Shown here: piece after piece, positions 11,462 through 23,597 of the stretch
Layout of the letters: each line of letters opens with the position of its first letter
Numbering within the stretch: position 1 is the first letter of the stretch
Assembly: GCF_036884655.1 (NCBI RefSeq)
Contig: NC_088345.1
Span: forward strand, 30,655,001-30,719,000
DNA length: 64,000 nucleotides
DNA from: Musa acuminata AAA Group
Lineage: Eukaryota > Streptophyta > Magnoliopsida > Zingiberales > Musaceae
Direction: 5' to 3'
The notes under the pieces: generated by a model
The model's database searches: none
Told to the model about the DNA's origin: nothing
Seen by the model: the letters and a program-made list of their open reading frames with translations, nothing else
Translations under genes and position numbers: made by a program

Positions 11462-13024
11462 TTAATCATCAACTAAATCGGGATGTGCAGTCAGTCGGAG
11501 CGGCTCCGCCATGGATCCGCCAGTCCACGCTTCCCCAGCTTTGCGTCTCGCTCTTCCGCAGGAGAGGAGCCAATAGACCAGTGACGCAGAGAAGACGCCG
11601 AAGAACCAAGCGCATCCGTAGATGACATCGAACCCTCCCCAGGTCATCTTCACGGCGCCGACCTTGTGGAGGAACCCGGGGATCGCCGGCGCCACTCCGA
11701 AGACCAACGCGACGAAGGCCGCGACGTTGTATCCCCCGGTGTAGTAGTATGGCCCATGGGGGCTTTCGGCGTAGAGTCCGGCCACGTCGAGCACCGCCCG
11801 TCGGAGGACGTAGTAGTCGGTGAGCAGGATTCCGGTGATGGGGCCAATGATGGCCGAGTAGCCGACCAGCCATTCGTAGACGAAGCTCTTGCCGGATGCC
11901 ATAAGTTTCCATGGCTGGAACACTAGGCTGATGAATCCTGTCAGTAGGGAGCCGGTGGCGAAGTTGAAGGTGGAGGGGCTGAGGCTGACGAGCACGTTGG
12001 CCGGGGCGACGAGGTTGGCCGGGATGTTGGTGGTGATGGTGGCCAGGCCGATCCCCAAGAACGCAAGGATCGAGATGAAGACGCTGGTGTTGATCAAGGA
12101 GAGAAGTTCGATGGGGTTGGGGATCGCCTGGCCGAAGATGACCTCCGTGGCGGAGGTGATGGCGAGGCCGGCGAAGGTATAGGCGGCCATAAAAAGGGGG
12201 AGCGCCAGGTGGCCTAGCGCCTGGTCCGCTTGGCTCCGGGCGAACCGGGCGAAATCGGAGATGTTGAGCGCGACGGCGGACCAGCTGCCGACGCACCCAG
12301 TGAGGGAGGGGTAAAACACGGGCCAGAACTGCAACGGCGAGAGGCGCGAGGGCGTGGAGAGCATCTCACCGAAGCCGCCTGCGGTGGCGTAGGCCCAGGC
12401 AAAGAGGCAGGCAACGAGGAGGACGAGGACGGGGGCGGAGTACTTTCCGAGGGCGTGGATCCCTGCCATGCCCTTCCACAGCATGGCGAACTGGAGGAGC
12501 GAGAAGAGCAGGAAGCAGCCTAGCTCGAGGGGCGACGTGCCCAGCCATCCCAAGGGCTGCGAGTAGGACGAGGACTGGATGGGCCGGGGTAGGAGGAGGA
12601 GGAAGATGGCCTGGCCGCCGATCCAGGATTCGGTGCCGCACCAGCCGCAGGCGACGACGGCGCGGAGGAGGGCGGGGATGCGGGCGCCGCGGATGCCGAA
12701 GGCTGCGCGGAGCTGAACGGGGAAGGAGACGCCGTACCGGACACCGGCGTGGGCAGTGAGGCAGATGGGAGCGTAGATGATGAGGTTGCCAAGGAAGATG
12801 GTGGCAAGGCCCTGCCAACACGACATGCCCAGATCCATCAGACTGGCGGCGGCGAAGTAGGACGGGACATTCACCACCATGACGACCCAGAGGCCGGCCA
12901 CGTCCCACCAGGAGAGGTTGCGTTTGTCCGCGGGGACGGGGCCCAGGCCGTCGGCGGCGGCGCCGGGGTCGTCGAATGTGTTGTCTCCGGCCTCCATGGT
13001 GTGCAACATTTTTCTTGCCCTCAT
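11462..13024 (-). CDS. NCS1-family nucleobase transporter (PLUTO-like), intronless
   Basis: This frame encodes a 520-residue membrane protein of the nucleobase:cation symporter-1 family, whose plant member PLUTO imports uracil, adenine and guanine into plastids. Family blocks are in order: WVVMVVNVPSYFAAASLMD (46-64), FGIRGARIPALLRA (109-122), ESWIGGQA (132-139), GSWSAVALNISDFARFA (246-262), TTNIPANLVAPAN (331-343) and a C-terminal GPYYYTGGYN (424-433). Trp134, Trp248 and Asn333 sit in blocks that line the substrate site in the Mhp1 structure. About twelve hydrophobic segments are visible. There is no intron, as in Arabidopsis PLUTO. Two starts are close: the first Met gives MRARKMLHTM, and Met10 gives MEAGDNTFDD. 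Only about 35 residues precede the first conserved block, and they are not rich in Ser/Thr, so a plastid transit peptide is not obvious. The exact substrate cannot be read from sequence. The high GC contrasts with the AT-rich flanks. Confidence 0.93.
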   Translation of the reverse strand: MRARKMLHTMEAGDNTFDDPGAAADGLGPVPADKRNLSWWDVAGLWVVMVVNVPSYFAAASLMDLGMSCWQGLATIFLGNLIIYAPICLTAHAGVRYGVSFPVQLRAAFGIRGARIPALLRAVVACGWCGTESWIGGQAIFLLLLPRPIQSSSYSQPLGWLGTSPLELGCFLLFSLLQFAMLWKGMAGIHALGKYSAPVLVLLVACLFAWAYATAGGFGEMLSTPSRLSPLQFWPVFYPSLTGCVGSWSAVALNISDFARFARSQADQALGHLALPLFMAAYTFAGLAITSATEVIFGQAIPNPIELLSLINTSVFISILAFLGIGLATITTNIPANLVAPANVLVSLSPSTFNFATGSLLTGFISLVFQPWKLMASGKSFVYEWLVGYSAIIGPITGILLTDYYVLRRAVLDVAGLYAESPHGPYYYTGGYNVAAFVALVFGVAPAIPGFLHKVGAVKMTWGGFDVIYGCAWFFGVFSASLVYWLLSCGRARRKAGEAWTGGSMAEPLRLTAHPDLVDD

Positions 13025-14930
13025 CCTCTTCTTTATTTTTGTCCTCTGAAGGCGTGGGGATGATTGGCCCGCGTCACGTCCCTTCTCAAAAATAAATAAA
13101 AATAAAAATAAAACTTTCTATTAATTAAAAAAATTTGACAATCCAATTTATGTATTTATTAGCCTCCCTGAATTGCATTTAATATAAACAATAGAGCTCG
13201 AAATAATAGTTAGTTAATACCACCGAATGGACTAACGAACTAAAAAGAAATACAGATGCAGTGGGAAGGAGTCTACTTACCGTCTACCCACATGATTGGA
13301 TGACTTAAAAAATAAATAAATTTCAAGGCTTCATTTCAAGTCCCATATGATTTGGTAATTTAATGCTGAATCTTGTTTTTAATCTGTTAATGAAAAATAA
13401 ATATTTTTCATTTTAAATTATTATTCAAAGACATGAATCTTCATAAACGAGAAGGATCTCCTCAGGTTGATGTTGAATTTTCTTTGACATATACTTACTT
13501 TCATTAATTAAATCAAAGGTAACAAAAGCTTTTAAAGCTTTCATCACATAACCCATATTCTTTTGAAAGGAGCCAAATATTGTCTGCATTTGAACAGGAG
13601 GCAAATAAGGCAACAGTAATTCCCCTTGCAAAAGGAAACTTCCTTCTTTGAATCTGGATTTTTGTCATAAATATTATAATATGATCAGGATTAATATATA
13701 TCATATCAGATATTAATTTAATTCAAATTATGAGCCAATCTAATATATGTAACCGACTAATTCAATGTTTAGTCATATTACATTATCATCTCAGGTCATT
13801 TTTCTATCTCACACATTAGTGTTTTTCAACTTTTGGGATCACATTTTGTGCTTTCTAAGTCAGCATATTATGACCGGTTTGTGCACAATTTTAAATTGTC
13901 AGGAAATCAGTATCTCCACCTCTTGGTTCGATCTCGAGGTCTCATTGACGATGCCTTTCCCCACCTGTCATGCCCGTCGCCTTCACCCTCGCAACGTTGA
14001 GAGTAGCACAAACGGACGAAGGCGACAGGTGTGATGAATGGGGAAGTGTGCACAAGGGCTTTGCTCTCAATATTACGAGGATGTTATAATAAGGACAATA
14101 AGTAGGAAAAGATAAAGAAGAGCATCGTCGATGGGCCTTCATGATAGAAGCAAGTAAGGGCAAAAGAAATAAAATTATAAGAGAAGAAAGAAGATTATAG
14201 AAGTGATATGTCCATGACAACTTGCAAAAAGAATATAGGTCGGAAGACCAACTTGCAAGAAAGTGACAACTGGGAAGAGATTTGACACGTTTAGGAGAAT
14301 TATTTTAGAGACAATAGATGTGGCACATGTTTAGTAGGCGTGAGAATTTGAAGTCCGAAAACAAAGTCCAACGGCATGAGAATTTTTAGTGTTTTTTGTT
14401 TTTGTCTGCTTAATGATGAATAGGGGTGGCTATAAAAGGGCACAATAATTGCTTCCTGTTAAATCATGAGAAAAGATACAATACCAATAATTGAATCATA
14501 TGCCCATCGCTATAAGAAGGCTCCTTGCTCCGGGAAAAAGAAATAAAAATCTGCTTGTACATTCATCATCATAGATATAAACTGATATTTAATTAACTAG
14601 TGTAATTGGTACGATCAGACACAACAGATACAAATTGAAATGCCTCAGTTCAGTGGAAAGACAGACAGTAATACAACACTATGATGTCATAAATTTCCAT
14701 ATAAGAATGAATAATTTACTCGTATAAAATATTTATTACATGTTTTAATTCATTTATTACTTGTTTAACAAATTCTAATTTGTTTTAATAGAATGATGAC
14801 CCCAATAAAAATATAAAATAGATCTTATTAGTTGAGAGCTAATCGCTAAATCTAAGCACTTGGGCCTTTGGGACCTCGATCTAACCAGAAAAACTATATA
14901 TATCAAAAGAATCTTTTCTCCTAAATAACG
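13025..14930. other. Intergenic region upstream of the transporter gene
   Basis: This is the 5' flank of the minus-strand transporter gene. I see an A-rich stretch at 13088-13135 but no convincing TATA box. Open frames at 13425-14220 are short and show no domain. No tRNA or transposon end was recognised. Confidence 0.5.
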
Positions 14931-15438
14931 GTAAGGGTGATTTTTCTAGAAAATATTTATATTTTGAGTATTTTTCAAAAGTATCTCCTCTTTTATTTTT
15001 TCAAACAATATTTTTAATTAAAAATTAAAATTTTCTCATCAAAGTTTTTTACTTATTTCTTTTATCAGTTTTTAACCTTATTTGTCTTGTTTACAATGTT
15101 TTTTAATAGGGTTTATAGTGTATTTATTATTGATGTGTTAAAAACACTATAAATAGCATCTCATTGATCGTCATTGCTCATATATCATTATGATAATAGT
15201 ATATTTTTAGACTTATAATTAGTTTGATTGAGATTATAAGTCTATTTAAATCACTTACGATGTTTTCAAATAGGCTTTACAGTTTTTTTTTATTATTGTT
15301 GCGGTGATCAAAATACTATAATAACATATGAAAAAGGTTTTGAGGAATAATTTGAATATTTTTTAAATAAAGAATACTATTTGAGAAAAGACAAAATACC
15401 CAAAATGTAAGTATTTTTTTAGGAAAAGCATACGTTAC
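14931..15438. mobile_element. Probable MITE with long imperfect terminal inverted repeats
   Basis: The left end (GTAAGGGTGATTTTTCTAG, continuing through TATTTTGAGTATTTTT) resembles the complement of the right end (GTAACGTATGCTTTTCC, then CATTTTGGGTATTTT). The similarity continues inward for roughly 100 bases with mismatches. The total is about 508 bp, AT-rich and without coding capacity. The interior also has paired versions of AATAGGnTTTAnAGT. No clean target duplication was found, so the exact ends and superfamily are open. Confidence 0.5.
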
Positions 15439-17211
15439 GTGTTAAAATTCATAAGTCTAAATATGAAAATGTACCACTCTGGAATCAAAACAAGCATGTC
15501 AAATCTTCTTGGCCCGAAAGAAATATTTAGACTTTGCAAAAGCAAAGCAGTGAAAGAGATGTAAAATCATTGGGATCGATACTAGTACTAGGGCTTTAGA
15601 AGGCTTTGGGATGAACATTGGCTTGGGGCCACTCCTTTCTCCAAATGGTTGGGATGAACACTAGTTTGGTCGGAAGAAGATAATCAATCTGGCACCACTC
15701 TGTTCCACCAAACACAGACATAATTTATTTCTTTGGCATAGTCAGACCGGTCATTATTATGTATGTCACTACTGTTCTAACTTTACTTCTTACATCTTAT
15801 TTTTTGAAGTGTTCTTTTGCTTCCTCTACTTGGCAGCGCTTTAACTCTAATATAGGTTGCTATTTGAACTATATCTTAATTCCTAGAATAAATGTGACCG
15901 GCTCTTAGAAGGAGCCCATCTCGGTAAACAACATACATGCTGGATTTGGATTGCTAATACTGTCTGGTTTTTGGATTGACTAGAGAAGTACATTCACTAA
16001 TTTTGACTTCATACTTCCAATATAGTGATTCTTATGAATCCTCTACTAATTGTAAGTACTTAGGTTATGTCTTCGAAAGGCCGGATAGCTCCTAGCTGGA
16101 TTTGCTCCTTGTTTAGCTAACATCTTTTGTACAACGAAAAGGATGAATAGTTCTTGTAGAGGCACGCACGACTACTGGACATGAAAAATGACATAAACTT
16201 TGGGTTAAATATGTTGCCAATTCTATCACCATGCTTAATGGAGAAGCTACAATATGTTGGTCTCATGAAGCCATTATTTCTCATACTAGTAGAAAAAAAA
16301 GTATCCAACAATCTGAATGTATCAATTATCGTATGCTTACATGAATTGTTCTTGTAACAAATTTAAGCACAAGAGGACTAATTCTTGAACTCAAAAAATA
16401 GAATTCACAAGAGCTATAATGGCTAATAAAACTTATGCCAACCAATTAGAAGTTTCTTGTAAAAGCTCTTGTTGAGAATATTTTATGCTTCGATGCATAT
16501 ATCATAAATCAAGGGCCAAATAGATAGTTTGGGTATTACAATCAATGCGTATGTCATATTACTACTATAGGACATGTAGTTACGGATGTTTCTCACTCCC
16601 AAAATTAACACTGTGAAATGTTCTAATAAGGACTTGGGTGTTCGTTCCTTCCCTAAGATCAAAACAACACTGTGTAGTCAAACTAGGCCCTAAGACTAAT
16701 TGGCCCAACTGACTGATGTTGAGTAATAAAAAAGAATATTTTAATTTTATTTTGACAAAGGATAAATAAAATTTTGAGTCCAAAATATTATGCTAAACTA
16801 TCAAGATCATTAAAAGAAAAAAAAAAAAACTTTAACATTGTGATAGTTTTTCATTTACTTCCCAACAACGTGATTAAAGAAGAGGCCTTCTCTTGCAAAA
16901 ATGTTAAGACGGGACTTATTTATGTCAAATGCACTAAAACTTAAGATATGTGCCGTTCATTAACATTAACTTTATATTGTTGCTTAATGAACACTAAAAG
17001 CTCCCAAACATTATATTGCTTGGAACTAGACAAGAACAATAAGCTAGCAATCGGATGGCAGCCCATTTTCTGTAAATTGCATTTCCCTCCCAGTAAAGTA
17101 AATCCTGTCACTGGGAGGGAAAATCAAAATAGAATCAATGATAAACCTGAATAATATGCAACCTGAATAATGTCCAGCCTAAACTCAGAATTAGTAATTT
17201 TACTATGCAAA
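15439..17211. other. Intergenic region with one strong stem-loop
   Basis: No gene or transposon is supported. The one notable structure is a perfect 13-bp inverted repeat, TTTCCCTCCCAGT at 17082-17094 and its complement at 17110-17122, with a 15-base loop. Confidence 0.55.
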
Positions 17212-18130
17212 TATTGACTTTCAAATTTTGATAATAAAATTAATTTATGAGTTTAATGAACTACTCTTATGGATAAGCTAAGTGATACAAATATACTTCG
17301 ACTAAAAGTCTAGACCATTAAATGTCTCAATGTATCGAAGGATCGAATAATATGTTAAAAGAATGACAACATGCTAAAAGCATGAATGACTTGCTGAAGG
17401 ACTTCATGACATATTGTAGTGATTGTTGTTTTGAAGGTTTATTTGATGATAATATGAGGTTTAAATTGGGTTAAAATTACTTGAATTTAGGTTGAATATT
17501 TGTTAGACTTGGATCCTTACTAAGCCAATTTTTTATTTGGTAGTAGCATCACCCAAACTAGGTACCGCCCAAGATACTGTACGATGCGAACAATGCCTTT
17601 TTAATGACGTTGCTAATAGTATCACTTAGAACAGTAATCATACCACTAGTATCTTTATTTTTGGGTACTTTATCTTAATTTGCTCCATCTTTGGGGCTTT
17701 TGATAGCTATTAATTTCTCACTTCAGGCATGATTAAAAGTAATCTATTTTGAGTTTTCCAAGTGTTGAAATCCTCTATGAGAGTTATGTTTGAGTTCTTT
17801 TACTTTCTTAAGTTTCTAGTTAACTTACTAAGTTTAAATTCTTATAAAATCTTGAGTGTTAAGTGTTAGGTTCTCTCCTAAGTCTTGTAAAAAAGAAGTG
17901 TAAAGGATCATTAATCTTCATATTGATAGTGAAAATAGATGACATATATAGGTTAGGAAGACTAAACTATTATTTTTCAAAAAAAAAATGTATCTTTACT
18001 TAATCTCCTGTTGGTGCCTATTTCTTAGTTGAATTAGCTTTCACTTCTTTTCTTTATAGAAATTTTAAAGTTTTTTAAAATTTGCAATAATACTATTTCA
18101 CCCTCTATTAATGTCATACCAACCCTAACA
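17212..18130 (+). repeat. Very old, degenerate LTR-A-like sequence
   Basis: The start (TCAAATTTTGATAATAAAATTAATT) resembles the LTR-A start TCTAGAATTTTGATGATAAAATC, and the end CCAACCCTAACA resembles CCGATCCTAACA. Between them, in LTR-A order, come eroded palindrome-array text (about 17540-17660), a 'TCTCCTAAGTCTTGTAAAAAAG' type block and a TTTCACCCTCT tract near the end. Divergence is high, so the assignment is tentative. Confidence 0.42.
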
Positions 18131-18747
18131 CAAAATTGTCCCAATTCTCTAATTTCATAATATTGATCATGTTTAAACAAGTACTCATTAGTATTGAAAA
18201 ATACACAAAAGGAATATCATTTAACCAATTCAGGCAAAAAAAAAGAAGCAAAACAACATGTTGAAAGTAGGAATACAAAAAGATATGAGCTAAAATGATG
18301 ACATCAAGAAATTATATAATTTCCATCCTTACTAAGTCAAGATGAATTTAAAACTTCGAACTAAATTGACCAAGAACTAAATATATTAGCTCATTATGTT
18401 GCTTGTAGAAAAAAAACACATATAAGATGCCATTAAGGAATCATATAAAATGTGAAAATACTATACGACTCAATTTTAAGTCAAGTTTTCACATTTATTA
18501 TAAGGAGTACAAGATATTGACAAACATTTGTTAATTTGTATGGGGGAATAATGTAGTGATTTTTCAGATTTAATGTTTTGCAAGGTGCTCGATGAGTGCA
18601 TCAACAAAAATAGAAAACAAAGATAACAATCTAGATTTCTTCTTAAAAAAGTGTATCTCTCTCTTCCTCTTTGGGACAATTGTTTTTCTCTATGCTATTG
18701 TTGCTCGCCGGTGTTACTTTATTGTTAGGATATTCAAATAAAATTTT
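18131..18747. other. Intergenic, nothing recognised
   Basis: AT-rich DNA with no supported gene, RNA or repeat end. Confidence 0.5.
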
Positions 18748-18986
18748 TTTCTAAATTATTCCATTCGTATGGAAGGCTTTTTTAAATTATTTTTAATAAT
18801 ATTTTATATATTAAAATTCATAAAAAGTAAGAAAACTCTCATTCGAGTTTTTCAATATATGTAATTCGTCCCATTGAACATAGAAGGACGAATGATAAAA
18901 TGACCATCTTGAAAGTAAAAAAAAGTTATCTTTCTTAGATATTAAACCAAATAGAGAGAAACTGACCTTGATATTAATTATTAGAA
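18748..18986 (-). pseudogene. Decayed copia gag start (minus strand)
   Basis: The minus strand reads approximately FNGTNYIYWKTRMRVFLLFMNF, matching the FNG-DYTYWKTRMRVFLIS block of the gag genes at 25791 and 57539. Stops and frame loss follow quickly. The leader and diverged primer site (TTAATATCAAGG side) adjoin the LTR that starts at about 18987. The fragment ends within the first 60 codons. Confidence 0.65.
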
Positions 18987-19945
18987 TCGAAATCGATACT
19001 AAGAGGGGGAGGTGGGTGAATTAGTACTTTCATAAAATCATGTCGGTTTGAAAACTTCGTTCGATGAAATCGTATCGGAAAGACGTTTAAACTTAAAAAC
19101 ATTCGTAAGAATAGTAATGAGCAGGTAAAGCAATTGCAAAATAAGTAAACAAGCAGAGAAAGGGAGAAACACTAATTTTATAGTGATTTGGTTGTTGTGA
19201 CCTACATCCACTCCCGATTCCTCTTCACTCGAGGCCATTGACTTCCACTACCGATATTCTTTTAATGAGTGAAGATCAATACACCCTTTTTCTCCTTTTC
19301 GTAAGTTTAGGAGATTATCTTTATAACCACTTACCCCTCTCTTAAACTTCACCCAATACTTAAAGCTTGAGAGGAGTTCTCACAATATTACAATAGTATT
19401 TTTTTTCTTTTTTTTTGTTCTCAGTTCTTATGTTTACCAAGCAGGGATTTCATGGTATTGGCGGTACCACCGCTTGTCAATTCTAACACTGGGTGATACT
19501 ATCGCCCAATCTAGTAGTACTACCACCTGACACATTGACACTGGATGGGTGGTACCACCGCCCAATCTGATGGTACTACCGCTTGATATAGTTTGAGAGA
19601 TTGTGTCTAGGTGGTACCACCGCTTGACACAATCTTAAAGACTTTGTTTGGACAGTACCACCGCTTGACACAATCTTGAAGATTGTGTTTGGACAATACC
19701 ACTACCTAGTCTGGGTGGTACCATCACCAGACTTTGCTATAGGACATTGAATGAGCCAAACAATAGGCCTAATTCAGCCTTGATTCAAGCCCAATTGGCT
19801 CCTAATTGAGTTGGCATTGTTTTACCCCAATACCGACTCAATAAGACCTAAACTAACTCGACCTAGATAAATTATTACAAAGCACGAATCATATATTGTT
19901 CGGTATGTCATTGGTTCTTCTAGTATTTCATCCGACCCTTTGGTA
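18987..19945 (-). repeat. LTR-A family LTR fragment, minus orientation
   Basis: The plus strand begins ATTAGAATCGAAATCGATACTAAGAGGGGG, the complement of an LTR-A end. It contains a decayed palindrome array at about 19455-19735 (GGCGGTACCACCGC type). It stops near 19945 where LTR-B sequence starts, so its far end is missing. Confidence 0.7.
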
Positions 19946-20624
19946 CATGTAGTATTTTTGCTTATTATTATTATGATATTTTCTCACTTTATATTGCTTG
20001 ATGTATAAATATATTGTAATGTCCATGGATCTATGCAATAGGAATCAGATCATGATAAGATCACGATAATGTGACCGATTTACCTCTAAACATATACCAT
20101 AAATAATCCTAGTCATAGGTTACTTAAGATAGACATCGAGATAATCGGATAGACTAGTATGTTGTATACCTATCCATATAATGGAGACAACTGCTCTTAT
20201 AGTTGCTCGTGTGGGGATACTAAGGCAATAGTGCAAGTGCTCATTGGATAATGAGTTCACTGATTAATCCACTAATGAAATATTGGATGGTTGATGATAT
20301 CTCATTGTCATACAGCAATTCCGTTGACCTAGTAGTGCAGCAGCTGACCCTTAGACATGAGAAACTAAGGATGTCCAGTATGAGTACTCCACTAGTTGAT
20401 ATCAGACATATATGTTTGAAAAATTTAAATCTAGTACAGTTGATTATCGGGAGTGACAGCTAACCTTATGAGGGCCATTGAGTATCGATTGAGGATCATC
20501 CGCTCTCGGTATGAGAGAAATATCTCATGTATTCTTACTTAGACAAATTCATGGCCAAGGTCACTTGGATTGAGCGAGAGAGTTCTCCGGGAGAATCTAA
20601 TTAGATAGAGACTCAAGGAGAAAC
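19946..20624 (+). repeat. LTR-B fragment, sense orientation
   Basis: This is the reverse complement of roughly 6236-6915 of the first LTR-B copy, with shared blocks such as ATGTCCATGGATCTATGCAA and GAGAGTTCTCCGGGAGAATC. It ends abruptly at the left LTR of Copia-M (20625). The bases 20620-20624 (GAAAC) are one half of a possible target duplication whose partner is not preserved. Confidence 0.75.
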
Positions 20625-21985
20625 TGTTAGAATCCAGTCGATACTAAGAGGGGAGGGGGGAGGGGGGTGGGGTGGGTTGAATTAGTGCAGCGGATTAAAA
20701 CATCGGTTTAAAATTCTTTATATATTAAAAATGATCTTGGAAGATAACTTGAAAGCATGTTTGATCGTAAAGGTAGTGAAAGGCAAGTAAGAAGGAAGTT
20801 AAGCTATTGCAAAGTAAGTAAATAGCAATAATAGAAATGCAAACTAGAATTTATAGTGGTTCGGTCGGTGTGACCTATATCCACTTCTGATTCCTCCTCT
20901 ATCGAGGTCACTGGCATCCACTAATGGTCTTTTTTTAATAGGCGAAGACCAACCACCTCTTTATAGTGCTTTCTCATTTTCATGGGTTTAGGAGATAACC
21001 CTTACAAGTCTCACACATCTCTTGAATGATCTCAACACTTAGAAAGGGAGGAGGAGGACTCTTGCACTTTTATAACACTTTAACACCCCAAGAATTCAAG
21101 ATTATATTAACACTTTCATGCTCTTTTATGTAGAAAAGGGTAGAGTTTTTATAGGCCCTAATGGCTTCTGAATTGGAGCAAAAAAATATCACATTCTCGG
21201 ATTTTGGGGTACTAGCAATACCACCGCAATTATTGGGTGGTACCACTGCCTGTAGACTGACACTGGGCGATACCACTGCTCAGTCTGGGTGGTATGATTG
21301 CTTGATAGAGCTCGAAGATCGAGCTCTGGCAGTACCACTTCCTGATAGGGCGGTACTACCGCCTGCAGCATTAACTGTCCACAGTACCATCACTTAGTCT
21401 GGGCGGTACCACCGCCCAGAGCACCTGGGAGACTGAGTCCCAAGCGGTTCCACCGTCAGTCGTGACTTCAAGTGCTGAATGTGATGTTCAACTAGCCCAA
21501 TTCAGTCATGTTAAGGGCCTAGTTGGCCCCTAACGGAATTAGTGAGATTACCTCCCAATCCTAACTCAATTTAAGGTCTAACTACAATAATTAAGATATT
21601 TAACAAAGCATTCTTGTTTCGGTATATCAATTGTTCTTCCAGCGAGCTTCCGATGATCTTCCAACGAACTTCCGATAATCTCTCGGTAATGTTCCAGTAG
21701 ACTTCCGGCAAGCTCTTAGACTTCACGACGATCTTCTTAGTGAGTTCTAATGAGCTTCTTTGGCAAGCTCTTGGACTTCTCGGTTATTTCCGATGGTACT
21801 TCCGATGAACGTCTAGACTTCTGACGAACTCTCGAACTCCCAATGAAATCTCGATCTTGACTCCAGCACAATATTTGTTTTATATCTTTCTACTATCATA
21901 GTTAATCCTAAATACTTTTCTCAACATATAGTTTAGATCAAATAATTTACTAATTAATTTCATTATCAAAATTTAAGATTTAACA
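20625..21985 (-). repeat. Copia-M 3' LTR (1,361 bp)
   Basis: The plus-strand reading runs TGTTAGAATCCAGTCG to AAGATTTAACA, with TG...CA ends and the G-rich tract and GTGAATTAGTGCAGCGG-like block seen in all LTR-A copies. A palindrome array lies near 21215-21450. It aligns with 53411-54461, which has lost its last 280 or so bases. Confidence 0.85.
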
Positions 21986-23280
21986 ATCTCTCTCTTTTTG
22001 ATGATGACAATCAATTGATGACGGAGTTAACCTTAATTGTCCCTATCTATATGTCATTCTTGAGAAAAGATATTCTTGAATTCAAGTATCAAACCGATAA
22101 GTTATGTTCATTTAAACTTATCAACATGCATATCATGATACTTATCATGATTTACTAATTCAAAATATGATACCATGTATTTATCAATATAAATTATGTT
22201 AAGGTATGTCATCCATTTTCAAGTCTAATGATAATCAATCATCATTTTCAAATATGATATGAGTTTCGAATATGAAATTTAGCACGATGACAATTCTTGA
22301 TAAAAGATAACAATTCATCATTCCATGGCAAGATTCCAATACAAAATAAAGCATTATAATTTCAATAATTCATTATAATGACAGACAATTATTATTTTGA
22401 TCCAAAATTAAGCATGATACTAGGAATAAAACATTTACAAGTAATCATGCCACATTCTGATATGTTTCAAGCAAACATTTTGATATTTTTGATGTATTTG
22501 ATGAAACCAATCATATTTCAAGTATTTTAAATATTTAAAATGTCAAGTTGTTATCAAAATTAAGCATGATACTAGGAATAAAACATTTACAAGTAATCAT
22601 GCCACATTCTGATACATTTCAAGCAAACATTTTGATATTGTGATGTATTTGATGATACCAATCATACTTCAAGAATTTCAAATATTCAAAATTTCAAGTT
22701 GTCAAAAAATTTATCACATTTCTCCCCCATTGTCATCAACAAAAAGGAAGGTAAGTAAAAACTTTGCATGATAACTTTTTGAAAAGCTAACATTTTTACT
22801 CAAAGAGCTTTTTGGTTCTTCTTTAGTTGTGCAAGTTTCTTTTACGAAGGGATTCCATTATGAACCAAATTCATGAAGGGGTTAGAACCAAGTCAAATTC
22901 GAAATGATGGGTTTCATTAAATCATACTTCAATTTCAACATGGATAGGGGATTCATGAAAATGATAAAGTGTATATAAATCAAATTTGTTACATACTAAG
23001 TCAAATCGCTATTCTTGCAAGTGATCATTGCACACTAAAAATTCATGAAATTTTTCTTTAATGAGAAGAGTAAGGAAGAAGCATCAAATAAAGGATTAAA
23101 AATCCTTGAATAAGACTTCATAAATCAAATCCATTAGGGATTAAGTGTATCAAAAATCATTAAGTGATAAAGCAAGGGTATGAAGTAAACTTGATACCAA
23201 GGAAGGTAAAAATGAAATAAATTCATGAAAGCTCCATTCATAAAATACATTAAGAGAAAGATAGTTCGGAAAAGAAATAT
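21986..23280 (-). other. Copia-M 3' untranslated region with tandem duplication
   Basis: On the minus strand it ends in a pyrimidine-interrupted polypurine tract (complement of 21988-22000) next to the LTR. The adjacent text, complement of TGACAATCAATTGATGACGG, also precedes the 3' LTRs of the TR-GAG elements. A tandem duplication with a 152-bp period occupies about 22404-22700. No protein is encoded. Confidence 0.7.
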
Positions 23281-23597
23281 AATAAACTCATGCATTCAGA
23301 CAATTTAACATCCCTAACTCCCTTCTAATGAAATCAAATTATTCTTCATTTAAAGGTTTTGTAAAGATATCAGCTAATTGATGTTTTAGTTCTAGAGTGT
23401 TGAATAGGATTTTTTGTTAAACATATTACACTTGTGTTATCATATTTTATGGAAATATTCTTCACATAAATTCTATAATCTTCCAAAGTATTCTTCATCC
23501 ATATAACTTGTGCATAACATGCACTAGCCGCTATGTATTTGGCTTTGGTCGTAGATAATGCAATCGAGTTTTATTTCTTGGAAGACCAAGAGACAAG
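23281..23597 (-). pseudogene. Copia-M RNase H, C-terminal part
   Basis: The minus strand translates as SWSSKK-stop-NSIALSTTKAKYIAA, then ASACYAQVIWMKNTLED and NTSVICLTKNPIQHSRTK, the end of copia RNase H. The usual SWSSKKQNSIALSTAEAEYIA block shows a Q-to-stop change, and both Glu of AEAEY have become Lys, which would remove a catalytic acid. The left half of this domain is at 41521-41907, 17.9 kb away, separated by the TR-GAG insertion. Confidence 0.85.

Noticed and set aside
11469..12908. Further long frames on both strands over the transporter gene
   Set aside because: They are shadows of the GC-rich gene in other frames; only the 520-residue frame has transmembrane segments and family motifs.
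13920..13945. tRNA-like T-arm (GGTTCGATCTC)
   Set aside because: No matching acceptor, D-arm or anticodon stem could be folded around it.
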